Positions 51,961-63,778 of a stretch of DNA of 64,000 nt are shown here, in pieces (positions within the stretch are counted from its first letter, which is position 1; each line of letters begins with the position of its first letter). The stretch comes from Tethya wilhelma (Eukaryota > Porifera > Demospongiae > Tethyida > Tethyidae), in the NCBI GenBank assembly GCA_964030475.1, contig CAXIPT010000004.1, positions 519,068-583,067 on the forward strand. Reading direction: 5' to 3'. A model generated the notes under the pieces. That model was not told where the DNA came from. It saw nothing but the letters and a program-made list of their open reading frames with translations, and did no database searches. A program made the translations under genes and the position numbers.

Positions 51961-54440
51961 CTACAATGGAATCATACCAAGTTTATTCAGTTGGATCAAC
52001 ACTTTGTAGATGTCTTGAAGTTTGCGTGGAAACTTGCCACTGAGTTCTTTCATCATTGCGTTCAGTTCCATGGTGCTTGGTCTTGCCTTGCTGTCATCTT
52101 GAAGGCACTGGTGAATGAGAGGATAGAGGAAATGTTGGTTTCCAATCTTAGACATCCACTGCCTGCGTTTGTAGAGCTCAGATTCTCCTTTAGTTACGAT
52201 AACATCTGGTACGTTTTGCCATGAGAATTCTGGAAACTCTTGAAGAGCAACAAACAAAGCTAGCACTCCAAATGAAAAAATGTCCAACTTTAGATTGTAC
52301 TCTGGTTTGTCTTGAAGAGCCTCTGGAGGCATGTAGCCCATGGTACCAGGAGTTTTAGAGAGTTCTTGTGAGTGTCGAGCTTCGACTATTCTTGAAACAC
52401 CTAGATCGGCTATCTTGGCTCGTAGGTTTGAAGTGAGAAGGATGTTGCCTGCTGTCAGATCACGATGAAGGATCAATCGGTTGTGGAGGTGAAGAAGGCC
52501 ATAGGTCACATCGACAAGAATGGAAAACCGGATCGAAAGAGGAACGAAAAGTTTTTCCACTTGATATGCTTTCAGACACTTTTGTAGATCTATTGGCAGA
52601 CGCTCCATAACCAGCGTGAGATCGTACTTGTCTCGGCCGTATCGTACCCCCATGAACTGTACGATGTTAGGATGTCGAATCTTACTCAGGAGGATGCATT
52701 CTTGGCGAAATTTTTCCTCAATGCCTCTTCTTTGCAGCCCCTGTACATCGTAGTGCTGTGCAGGGATGAGGATGTCTTGAACTCGTTTAGCGATGCACTG
52801 AATCCCGTCTATTTCAACAGCATAGACAGTTCCATAGCAACCAGATCCAACTTTCCTACTAGCAGGTAGGGGGTCTTGAAAGTGAAGTCTGTAGGGAGCT
52901 AGTTCATCATTAACCTATAATATAATAATTGTATATTGCTTGATTGCCTACATTCTGGCATGACATAAGTGTACTCTCAAGATTTCTCTTACTGTACTTC
53001 TATCTCTTTTTTGCAGCTCTTCACGGTGCCACTGAAGTTGAGATTCATAATGTTGCTGTCTATCTCTGCTTCTTTGTAAATCTTCCCTAATTGTATTTGC
53101 CTTTTCAAATGTATGTGCATGCATGTGTGGAAGTATTCATAATGTAGGAATGTACATGCATGCATGCAAATTGTAACTATTTGTATTCAACCTCGCTGAG
53201 AATTTCCTGTTTTTCCTTAACCACTTGGACAAGTTTATTCTCCAAACTTTCATTTTCTTTGACTAATTCAGTAGCTTTCTCCTGAGCCTCTTGACAAGCC
53301 TGAATATATAAGTTAGCATTAAATGGGAGTAGTAATGAGCAAACTGAATGACAGACAGTCACATCAACATACCTGTCGATCATTGACAATCAGTGCACTT
53401 TGGCTGATCACCATTTGTTCAAGATGGTTTCTCCTTTCTTGGACTTTGTCCAACTCTTCAATCTTCTCTTTAAAGCTTTCTCTCTCCTCTTGTAGGGTTT
53501 CCATGGTAACCTGAAGCTCCTTGACCTGTTTCTCTAGCTGTTGACGTTGGCGTTCAGTTTCTTCATACTTTACCATAGCGAAATCCTGTCCCCTTTCAGT
53601 CAGTGTCTTCACCTTCTGCAGAAGTTCGGCATTTTTGATCCGAAGTTTACGAATGATGGAATCAAAATTGGCATGTTGAGAGACGAGCTCCTTGTTCTCA
53701 TCTTGAGTTTGAGTCAAGGTTTGGGCAAGTTCCATGTTGGCTTTCTGCAGTATACCATGCAATTGTATTGTGAAAGTAAATTCAATACTATCGTAATAAT
53801 TATTATGCAGTGCTATAAAGATTGGAAATTAATAAGCAAGCTATCAATCACACACACACACACACACACACACCTCTTGTTCTTCAAGCATTCCCTTCAA
53901 TCCAGCAATAATTCCACTCTGTTTCTTGGAGTGTCTCTCGAGCTTTGCTAGACGTTCTGCCGTCTGCTGAAAGCTCTGCAGCTGTCGACGAAAATTATCA
54001 TTCATCACATCTTTCTTGTTCAAATCAACCATTAAGGCAGCCATTTTTGCTTTGAGCTCTTCAATGTTTTTCCTGTCTTCCTCCGAAGGACTTGATGATC
54101 GTACCAATGTTTCATTTTCAACATCACCCTGTGATCCAACACCTTGTGGGCTGGATAGTCGAGGGGCTGTTTTGTTGCCCCCTTGAGGCATTTCGTGCTG
54201 GGGGTCACTACTACCTGACCCCTCTGCTGGATCTGATGAAGGCATGGTCAGCTCTGCCACACGTTTCCTTAGACGAATCATCATTTTGTCCTTGTGTTGA
54301 AGTTCTCCTTCTAGTTCTTCAACTCTTGATGTTAGTCCAGCTACAACCTCACTCATGCTGTCATTTAGTCCGCTAGCTTCTCTTTCACCAGTGGCTGGTG
54401 GGTGACTCCTGGAGTGTCTGATCTTTGATGTGTTTTTCAT
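51961..54440 (-). CDS. K3: coiled-coil TKL-like protein kinase, 702 aa or longer
   Basis: Five exons, complement: 53874-54440, 53373-53744, 53192-53299, 52993-53100, 51961-52914. Start MKNTSKIRHSRSH at 54440. About 1-385 is mainly coiled coil interrupted by a Ser/Gly/Pro stretch (about 66-115). The kinase domain is in the last exon: GSGCYGTVYA, CIAKR, HRDLTAGNIL, DLG, GYMPPEAL, DIFSFGVLALF, close to K1. The glycine loop is complete here, unlike K1. An in-frame acceptor at 54447 (CAG then ACAAACATG) would allow the Ser-rich exon at 55049-55512 to be joined, giving a longer N-terminus. Confidence 0.82.
53850..53873. repeat. (CA)n microsatellite at the K3 exon 1 donor
   Basis: On the minus strand the donor GTGTGTGTG is itself the start of the repeat. 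Confidence 0.75.
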
Positions 54441-54446
54441 GTTTGT

Positions 54447-55048
54447 CTGATCTTTGATGTCAGAAGTACAGGTTACAGGAGGGCCATAGGGGTGAGACTG
54501 TCAGTGTGTATAATTATATATAGAAAATGTACAGTGGATTTAGAACTTTTTAAATCTGAATTTTATTTCCCGCAATCTACAGTATGTTACACATTAGAGC
54601 CAAGTGTCTTTGAAGGGAAATTCCCTCAAAACAGTTTGGAAATAATTATGCTAGGGAGTTTTTTTTTTTCTATACATACTCTTGTACCTGTTCATTCAGA
54701 GCCCAGGCTATCAGACAACATGTTGCCACTGTATAAAGGTCGATGTGGTAAGCAAGTCTGGTACATGGCCGATATTATGATGGTGTGGGGGAGGAGGAGG
54801 GTGGTGATGGGTGACCCCCTTGAGAATAGGCATGGCCAGTACTAGTGAGCTATATTTTGACGTACACTCACACTAGTCTCGCTAGCCAGACTCTCATTTT
54901 TTGCGGAGAGTCTGGCTAGCGAGACTACACTCACACAACAGTCGTCTGATTCTCGGCCTGGGCCCTGTCATCATTCTTATCCGACTATATGGTACATTTG
55001 ACAGCCTAAAGCCTACGTCCGGCCCAACACAACAAAATTCACACTGAC
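54447..55048. other. Interval between K3 and the Ser-rich exon
   Basis: Probably an intron of K3 if the upstream exon belongs to it; holds the perfect hairpin at 54874-54927. No other coding sequence seen. Confidence 0.5.
54874..54927. repeat. Perfect 22-bp inverted repeat with 10-base loop
   Basis: TAGTCTCGCTAGCCAGACTC... is followed by a 10-base spacer and its exact reverse complement. Looks like a short foldback element; there is no T-run that would make it a terminator. Confidence 0.85.
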
Positions 55049-55573
55049 CTGTACATTGATAACAGTAGAAGAAACCCCCTTCTGTTGTCCCTGGCTGCCA
55101 CTATTTTGTCCCTGGGCAGTAGCAGTAGAGCTAAAATAAGTGACAATAGCCGTTCCGCCATCTTGACTCTGAGAAGCTTGGCTCCCTGTTGGAGACTGTG
55201 GTTCTGACTTATCTTGATCAGTTCTTCTTGAACTTGAAGATCGCAACTTATATCGTCCTGTTAAGTTACTTGTTGAGCTTGATAAACCGATTTGACCAGT
55301 TTTACTAGCTATAGATGAATGGGCAGTAGTAGACGACCTACCAGAGGGCGGTTTCTTGGGTTGTTGTTCGGCTGTCCGCGATTCTTCTGGCTTTGAGCCG
55401 CTACTCGATGATTTAGTGTCTTTGTCTGAAGCAGGAGGCCATCTTTCTTTTACGCTAGACTGACGAGGTGTCCCAGTTCTCTTTTCTCTCCATCTGTCGC
55501 TGGCATCAGACATCTTTTTTGTGAAGGCTTGAGTTTTGTCATAGACTTCGTACCGGGATTGGAAACTTCTCAC
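55049..55573 (-). CDS. Ser-rich exon, probable 5' exon of K3
   Basis: Open frame ending at a donor after VSSTVINVQ (GTCAGT at 55048). The start is either ATG 55510-55512 (MSDASDRWREKRTGTPRQ) or further upstream; the frame is open to 55573. The protein is low-complexity: Ser, Lys, Gln and Pro with SSSSGSK, KKPPSGRSS and SQSQDGG. Phase 0 at the donor fits the acceptor at 54447 in front of K3. A promoter motif lies at 55779. Alternatively it is a downstream exon of C5, since the acceptor-like AAAAAG precedes the ATG. No domain recognised. Confidence 0.55.
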
Positions 55574-55904
55574 GGGGTACGCACAACCGTGTTGGAATTT
55601 TAATGAGATGCAAAGTAAAGTAGCTGTAAGAGCAGCTGTCCCGTGTTTTTTTTGTTGTGAAAACAGACAAAAGTGCCTGTTTAATTTGTTTTACATTCTT
55701 CTGAGAATCTTCTTCATTCTTCCAAGCTCTGATCCAATTAAGTTTGTATCACGATCGACCCGGCCTCTGCTTAGGTAAGGTAATGGTCGCCAAAACAAAA
55801 ACATCATTAATCTGAACAGAATTAGAATTAATTTGATGTTATCACTTTAATTATACTCATAACACTTGAATGTCGGCATGCTGAGATGTATAGCTTAGAC
55901 TTAC
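55574..55904. other. Interval between the Ser-rich exon and C5
   Basis: Holds the GTPase-type promoter motif at 55779; otherwise nothing recognised. It is either a promoter region for K3 or an intron of C5. Confidence 0.5.
55779..55793 (-). promoter_or_regulatory. Shared promoter motif upstream of the Ser-rich exon
   Basis: GGTAATGGTCGCCAA; minus strand TTGGCGACCATTACC. Same core as upstream of G1-G4, supporting a transcription start here for K3. Confidence 0.5.
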
Positions 55905-58900
55905 AGTGGTTTGTTTTCTCTTCCTCAGTTCTTCACGTTGCAACTGAAATTGAGTTTCATACTCTTGTACTGTGGCAGTACTTCTCTGTAAATCTTCTCT
56001 CAATCTGGCAGCCTGTCAAGATTTCATAAAAAGATAACATAAAGGCATATTGTATATTGTATACGTAAACCCAGGCACACTGTACCACATGGTTATGTTC
56101 AGTCAAGTCGCCTTTCAGTCTCTCTACTTCTTCTTGTAGTTCTTTATTTTGATTTTCTAATCGCTAAGAACATCAAAGATTATATATTTTATCAACCACC
56201 AAATGCATGCATTCAAACATGCAGTTTATATATAATGTTCAGAGTCCTAGGATATCTGTTCTGTACTTCTATACTTCTATACCTGATATCTGTCTGCCCA
56301 TCTTGCCAACTCTTTGGTCTTTTTCTGAGTAGAACCAATTAATTGTAATATCTTCATTAATTGTAACATGCTTGAAATTTTAACCCATACATACCTGAAG
56401 TTCCTCACTAGCATCATTGTAGAGTTTTTCAGCTTTTGCAAGTTTTTGAGCTTCTGGGCTCTCTTGAGGAGAAACTTGAGGAACTGTTTCTTCCTTTTTC
56501 TTTTTCTTAAGTTTCTCTTTAAAAGTAGCCAATGTTACTTTCTGGTTTTCCAGCTCCTTCTTAACTCTATCAAGCTCCTTCCTTTCACTATCAGCTTCTT
56601 GTTGAGCTATGTCTAGCAGCCGACTGTATTCTGCTTTCTCTTCAGTATAGAGTCTTTTATGTTGAGTAAGCTCCTCCTCTAAGTTGGCTAATTTGCTGTG
56701 AGCTGCTTCTCTATCTTTTCTCTCCTCAGCAAATTCAGTTTGAAAGACTATGACCTATAATTACAAGTAGTAAAAATTTCAAAAAAATAAGTAGTGTAGG
56801 AATGGGCAGTGCGGTAAAAAGTATTGGAACAAGGCATGTCTCAATTTCGGCACATGACTACTTCATTTTTATTCTTGTCAGTTGATCCTTCCTTAGGATC
56901 CTGCTAAGTGTCGTAAATGCAACGATCTGTACAATAGTGCGGTAGCTTATTATTGTATTGGTTCAAATTCCTACTAATCAGTAGGCTAAGCAGTGGAGCA
57001 AACTATAACAGACAGGTAACTTAAACTGGACTGTTAGCCAAGAGTTGGGTATAAAAAATGAAGTAGTCATGTGCCGAAATTGAGACATGCCTTGTTCCAA
57101 TACTTTTTACCGCACTGCCCATTCCTACACTACTTATTTTTTTGAAATTTTTACTACTTGTTCATTCACTTTTTTCAACACTACAGTGTGGAAAATATTA
57201 GAGACTGGTTAGTCTTTACAAAAAGCTTGAGTAGCAGCACTATATACTAGTGGAGGAGGCTAATGCGCATGCGCATAATAATGCCACGTGGATAATGACC
57301 TTTGAACTCTACAAGAAGATGGCTACATTGAAGTACATGAATTTATACTCTCAGTTTCAAAGCTTTCTAGTTTTTGTTTAGGCTTATTTGTGATGAAAAC
57401 GAGTATCAAGGAATGTAGTACCTATGAAAAGAACTTACTTTGTGCTGTCAAAGTTGGCTCAACACATTCTGGTTCTCTGGAAATGCTTTTCAAGTAAGTC
57501 AGTTAGGAAGTACGTACGTACGTACGTACGTAAGTAAGTTAGATGAACAAAAATGGCACTATGGTGGCTTCCCCCTAGCGCTCTCTACGAGTGCTGAGGA
57601 AACTTTTTGCGAGTTTCAAGACTTGTAAGCAGTTGGTAATCTGTTAGTGAGAGCCTCTGAGCAACTCTGAGGGCTTAATTTTGTTTGACTAGATTTTTAT
57701 GGTGACCAACATTTTGTATTGTGTCTATGGGACAGCTGGCCCATTCCTACTATACGTACTACCGTACGTATGATATTGATTGTGAAAAGTTACATTTACA
57801 CAAAAATCACTTTTGAATCATAATTAGTATAAGCTATACTCACAAATTAAATCATCATGCAGAGGTCAAGAGTGTGTAATATACTTTTAGGAGCAAGTAC
57901 ATGTACCACAACGGTTCATGCAACGGCCACTAAGCCCAGATAAATTATGCTACTTTTTCTGCCTATTTTTCTTTTCTCTTGTTCCTGAAGGAACACCTAT
58001 TTTGCTTTCCCAAACTCTACCTATTTTGCTTCAATTATGCTTAGCCTAAATACAATTTTATGAACGATGAGCCGTTTCTTGATGAAAAGGAAATTGATTA
58101 AACGACAATAGTACGCCAAATAGAAAAACTATGCTCAGCTCATGGCATTGGTTTATAGTACAAATTAAGACATAATAATCATTTGTTTTGGCCTCTTGCT
58201 GGTAAAAGCAAAACACAAAAACTACAAAACCCAAACAAAAAGAACAGCTAGTCTAGCTACCATAGTGTGTACTGAAGCATTTATAGGCAGTTCAACTTTA
58301 ATTGTCCTCCAGCCTACTAGTAGTCAAATTGCTTAAATAAACATAATGCCACTCAGTACAGATGCTAGAATAATGACCTTTTTTAATTATCTGTATGAGA
58401 TGCTAGATTATGTCTATTTTTCCAGAAAAATGCTCATTGCTTTCAGCTACCTATTTTGCTCAAAAAAATTCCAGCAAAATTTATCTGGGCCTAACGGCCA
58501 CATACGTACCTGGGCCCGAGTAGTTTCTAGTTGGTCTTTCAGTGAAGCATTTTCATTTTCAAGTCTGTATTTTTCTATCCTGAGATCATTAGCTTGTTTG
58601 GTGGACTTTGAAAGTTTATGAATTTGTTCTTTAAGAGTTCCATTTTCAGTCATTGCACGAAATGTCTCTTCTCTGATTAGTGCGAGTTCTTTTTCAGTGA
58701 CCTCCTTGTATTTTGTAACTGTTTCCAACTCTGAACGAACACTACTTAGCTCACTTTGTAAGTTATCTTGCTGTTCCTACACAATGTATGTACAGCAATG
58801 GACAGTGTACACTAATGTGGCATAACAAATCAAAGCAATTGCACTATCACCTTCATTTCTTGAATCAATCCTTTGTACAACTGTATCTCCTCTTCCTGCA

Positions 58901-59919
58901 TCTGTGAGCAAAGTAGAATCGAATGGACTGGTGTCATACCACATGCAGTTAGTGTAAACAAGGAGAAAGGGAGAAGGGTGGATACCATGTATAGTGGGAA
59001 AATTTTATAATACTATCTGGAAGTAGAGGATATAGTTTCGTGACCATACATGTAACATTAAATTTTAACTATAGCTATACATGTCATGATGATGCGTACT
59101 GTGCATAACAACCATTAAGTTTGTGCCTAGAGCAAATTTTGTGGGGAAAATCCTTGTGAATGATATATATGCCAAAACACGAAATTACATGTAGATATTG
59201 GAGAATCAATAATAATTAAGGGGGAAATCTTGAGATCTATAGATGACGGATTCGAATCTTTGATCAAAAAGTTTTCGATTTGATGAATCATTTTCACGTT
59301 CCTGGCAGTTATTACATCCGTTTATAGTAAAATGTGATTTGATGTGAGCCTAGCTCTTCAAATTCACTTCCCACTTAGAATTCAGGTTGTGTACTTGACC
59401 TCGTATATAGGACAAGTATTTCTAGGTTTTCTCTTCTGTATATTTACTCTCAGACTGACAGCAATGAAACTATATTATTATTATTACTATCTCATCAAAC
59501 ACGCCACAAAGAGGTACAACAAGGGAGAGGGGGGCAAACAAACATCGAAAATAAAAATTATAATGAAGAGAGGTTCTTCTTAGCTTTTAATCTAGATAAT
59601 ATAGGAGTCATGATTAAGTTTACTAAGCATAGATGTATATATATAGATACGATTAATGCTGTTCATTAGAGCATAGATGATATTATCTATGATTAGAGAC
59701 ATGATTATATTATTATATTAACTCCTAAGACAGCAATCACAGTCTTACTTTTTCTGTGGGTCCACTTATGGCTGAAGTGATCATAAACTTCTGCTGACCA
59801 GGCCTTGTACTGATCATAAACCCTAGCTGTTTACACGTAGCACGGATTTCAATCTTGAAAGCGGATACTTGACGTAAAATATCCCAGGCTATGCCACTGG
59901 GCACTGCCACATCCTGCAT
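55905..59919 (-). CDS. C5: coiled-coil gene related to K1/K3, no kinase exon found
   Basis: Seven exons, complement, all phase 0: 59749-59919, 58851-58901, 58510-58776, 56395-56754, 56283-56324, 56086-56163, 55905-56012 (359 codons, no stop reached). Start MQDVAVPSGIAWDILRQVSA. The rest is coiled coil. Exon 3 matches K1 exon 2 (YRLENENASLKDQLETTRAQ), exon 4 matches K1 exon 3 (FAEERKDREAAHSKLA), and the last matches K3 exon 4 (LREDLQRS, REELRKR). In K3 the next exon is the kinase; here the next coding sequence is the Ser-rich exon. Either the kinase exon was lost, or C5 splices onward into the Ser-rich exon and K3. Repeat R3 fills the intron upstream of exon 4. Confidence 0.68.
56763..57772 (+). 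repeat. R3: ~1-kb repeat element inside a C5 intron, touching a splice acceptor
   Basis: Same structure as R2. Its first bases (CAAGTAGTAAAAATTTC) lie only 8 bases from the acceptor of C5 exon 4 at 56754, so on the minus strand the element end supplies the pyrimidine-rich stretch before TAATTATAG. Confidence 0.85.
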
Positions 59920-60219
59920 TGTGGTTGAACAGGAAGCCAGTCAATCTACATTCTTGTACTAAATACAGAGCTGAGAGCTTGCCAAGTAAACCAGGCCTTC
60001 CCTACTTATAAGCTCGCGGGGAAGCCCAGTACCAGGCCATGGTAGTGAAACACCATTGCTATAAAATTGTATATTAAAAAAATGGTGCTGTTTACTAAAT
60101 TAATAAATGTTATAGGAATTCGAACGTAATTTATATTATGCAAACATTGCAAAGATGATGATTCATGACGCACAGACTACAGATCAAAACGGTGCAAAAC
60201 TTTTTTTTCCACAATGTGG
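59920..60219. other. C5 upstream region and K4 3' flank
   Basis: Short interval; no shared promoter motif or gene recognised. Confidence 0.5.
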
Positions 60220-63200
60220 TTAGTTTGTCAAGATATAAAAGTGTTCAAACACGTCCAAAGTCTCTTGGATGGTGCTCTCATGGTCTCTCCTCATCCTCTC
60301 AACACTCTCCACCACTCTGGCTGTCACTGGTCGTCGCTGCTTCTCAAGAAGACACTGGTACGCCAGATCGTGAAATGGATGTCGTGGGGTCTTTAGGAGA
60401 TCGATCCATTTTTGTCGTTTATAGATCTCTCCCTCCCCCTTGTGGTGAATTTGATCAGGAACATGTTTGCCAGAAATTTTGGGAAAATTCTGAGTGGATA
60501 TGTAGAGCAATAAAACTCCAAATGAAAAGATGTCAATTTTTTCATCGTAATTTGGATTCTCTTCAAGTGCTTCTGGAGGCATGTAGCCAGAGGCACCAGG
60601 TGCTGTAGTGAGTTTCTGAGACCACGTATGATGATCTTGAAGCTTTGAAACACCTAGGTCAGCAATCTTGGCTTGCAAGTCGGCTGTGAGGAGAATGTTT
60701 CCAGAGTTAAGATCACGATGGACAATAGACTGGCTGTGGAGATAGCTGAGGCCAGAGGCAATGTCAGAGGCAAAGGAAACTTGGAAAGAGAGAGGAAGTT
60801 TGAGACCATCACTGCGAACACTTTCTTTGTGATATGCTGCAAGTAGCTTGTCTAAATCAATTGGCAAACGTTCCAGAATGAGACAAAGGTCGTTCTGATC
60901 ACTTCCGTAATGGACTCCTATGAACTGGACAACATTTGAGTGTCTAGTTGTACTGAGGATGGTGCACTCACGTTGAAAGTTTGACAGAATGGTTGATCTT
61001 CCATCTTCACTGACACTTTCATACTCTCCTCTTCCAATTAGGGCACTGTGGATTCTTTTGGCGATACAATTGATGTTGACGTTTTCAATGGTGCAGGAAT
61101 AAACAGCTCCATAGCAACCACGACCAATATTGGGACCAAGATGGATGGGTTCTTGAATCACGAATGGCTGCATGTCACCTTGTAAACTTTGACCCTGAAT
61201 ACAATTGAAGACAGTGCAATTAAAGCATGCAGATTAACACATGACAAAATCAGAAGATGAATGATAATTTGCCTAAATTTTGTACCTTTTTAGGAGTTTC
61301 TCTTGTATAGCAGTAGTGCAATACAGTCTGGTTTAGCCACTGGAAATATGTGCATGCACAATAATAATAATTATTACAAGTAGTAAAAATTTCAAAAAAT
61401 AAGCAATGTAGGAATGGGCAGTGCGGTAAAAAGTATTGGAACAAGGATGGTCTCAATTTCGGCACATGACTACTTCATTTTCATTTTTGATCCCTCATTG
61501 ATAATTGTCGTAAATGGTTCACAGAATGATCTGTATACTTGAATAGCTAATCAGTATGGATCACATACTAATGGTTCAAATTTCTACCAATCTTATCACT
61601 TAGCTAATAAGTGGAACAAACTATGGCAGGCAGGATTAAATTACTGGCCAAGACTTGGGCACAAAAATGAAGTAGTCATGTGCCGAAATTGAGACCATCC
61701 TTGTTCCAATACTTTTTACCGCACTGCCCATTCCTACACTGCTTATTTTTTGAAATTTTTACTACTTGTTCATTCACTTTTTTCAACACTACAGTGAGGA
61801 GACTATCAGAGACTGGTTAGTCCCTACAAAAAGTTATCTGAGTAGAAGCTATATACATTGGCTGCTAGGGTAGCTAATGCGCATGCGCATAATAATGCCA
61901 CGTGGATAATCAATGACCTTTGAACTCTACAAGAAGATGGCTACATTCAAGTACATGAATTTATACTCTCAGTTTCAAAGCTTTCTAGTTTTTGTTTAGG
62001 CTTATTTGTGATTAAAACGAGTATCAAGGAATGTAGTACCTATGAAAAGAACTTACTTTGTGCTGTCAGAGTTGGCTCAGCGCATTCTGGTTCTCTGGAA
62101 ATGCTTTTCAAGTAAGTCAGTTAGGAAGTAAGTACGTACGTACGTAAGTTAGCAGAACAAAAATGGCATTATTGTGGCTTCCCACCAGCTCTCTCTACGA
62201 GTGCAGAGAAAAGTTTCTGTGAGTTTTAGGCCTTGCATGCAGTTGATAATCTGTCAGTGAGAGCCTCTGAGCAAGTTTGAAGACTCAATTTTGTTTGGTT
62301 AAATTTTTATGATCATAAACATTTTGTATTGTGCCTATGGGACATTCGGCCCATTCCTACTATACGTACTACCGTACGTATGATTATGTGCAATAATCAT
62401 GACATGTAATTTCAAGATCATACACATAATTAAAGTGTATACTCAGAATGTTATATTCATACATAGACATACTATATCCATACATCAACAACTATACCAT
62501 AGATCGGGAAATTTTCGGTGTTAAAAATTATTCGCCACGTGTGCGAGTGATGAAAATTAAACGCACGAAAATTGAAAACATATGGTGATCCTTACCGAAT
62601 TGGTCAAAGTGGCGAAAATTTATAGAAGCGAAAATTTCCCGATTTACGATATAATATTATGTATCGTAAGTGAATCATACGATTAATATGTGCATGTGTG
62701 TGCACGTATGATTCAGGTGAGATTGAGATCAATTCTTACTTTGACTTGATCTTGAAGATGTTTAATAGCAGCTTTTGATTGCTTGAACAGCTTTTGACAC
62801 TTCTGTAGTGTCTAAATTATGTCAATAGAGACAAAAAAATACAAACCACAAAAATGTATAGAGTAAACCATGACAATTTTTATTGTGGCACGGTTGCAAC
62901 CCATGATTTAGGTAGTATTCATGACAATAAGCCTACTCATAACATGCCCATAAGAGAAGGACTGAATTCTTGAGGCTACACATACTAGTAGGTCATGTTA
63001 TCACAACTACATGTATCATGTAGCCAATGAGCTTATACACAATGCAGGACATACTTTATCCAAAAGATCCTGAAGATGTGATTTCTCTTTCAGTTCAGTG
63101 TCAAGGGAGACCTTCATCTTCTCAATTTCTGCAGTAGCACTTTGTTTCTCATCCTCAAGGTCACTAAGGACAGCTTGCTTTTCAACTAGAAGTTGTTCAA

Positions 63201-63778
63201 TTTCAACCTCCAATTCCTAATATCACGTCAGTTAATTGAGATGTTCAAAGACACATCAATTATATTTGAATGAAAGTTCAAACAGTCACAGTCTTCACAA
63301 ACAAGCCAACCCCATGCATGCAGTGCCTGCTCAGGCATATAATGTTATGTATAGTGTGTAGGCTGAGTCTTGAGAATGCATGATCATCAGTAAAGACCTC
63401 ACCTTTTCCTTTTTGTCTCTTGCTTCAATGTCTGTCTGTAAGAAGAAAATCTGCTTTTTCGATTGTCTGATTTCTTCGTCTTGTTGAGCCACTCTCCTCT
63501 GTAAGCTCTTGATTTGATCTTGAGACATCTCTAAATCTTCAATCAGCTGTAAGTAATGAAGTTAGTAATTCTATGACAATTCAGAATACGTGTACTGTAA
63601 CAAAGGTTATATATAAAAGCTACACATCCATGGTATTGCTAGCATGATAAGGATATATTATACTATATTATAGGCTTGTATGCATGGGCTTTCAATATAC
63701 CTGTGAGATGATAGTTTTCTTTTCATTTTCAAGAACAACCATTTGTTGCTGTTTTTCTTTCATTTGTTCTTCTAGCTC
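60220..63778 (-). CDS. K4: coiled-coil TKL-like protein kinase, 5' part beyond the window
   Basis: Exons, complement, all phase 0: 63701-63778, 63403-63546, 63055-63216, 62740-62811, 61286-61339, 60220-61194; upstream exons remain. A stretch at about 63885-64000 (NIATTPDDPPVTSPYLLAG, donor GTATGC) may be the next one. Coiled coil (EEQMKEKQQQMVVLENEKK; SLQRRVAQQDEEIRQSKKQ), a short linker exon (WLNQTVLHYCYTRETPKK), then the kinase: GRGCYGAVYS, CIAKRI, VHRDLNSGNILL, DLG, GYMPPEAL, DIFSFGVLLLY. All catalytic residues are present. It is the intact relative of fragment K2. Repeats R4 and M3 lie in the intron between 61339 and 62740. Confidence 0.82.
61377..62383 (+). repeat. R4: ~1-kb repeat element inside a K4 intron
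   Basis: Same structure as R2 and R3: inverted arms at about 61380-61480 and 61665-61770, ATGCGCATGCGCAT, GCCACGTGG, AAGATGGCTAC, end palindrome TACGTACTACCGTACGTA. It begins 38 bases upstream (minus sense) of the acceptor of the 61286-61339 exon. Confidence 0.85.
62494..62651. repeat. M3: degraded MITE-like element
   Basis: TACCATAGATCGGGAAATTTTCG at one end, CGAAAATTTCCCGATTTACG at the other; a weaker version of the ends of M2. Confidence 0.6.

Noticed and set aside
57977..58460. Repeated words like CCTATTTTGCT in the C5 intron as a tandem gene or array
   Set aside because: Only three irregular copies with no coding frame or structure.
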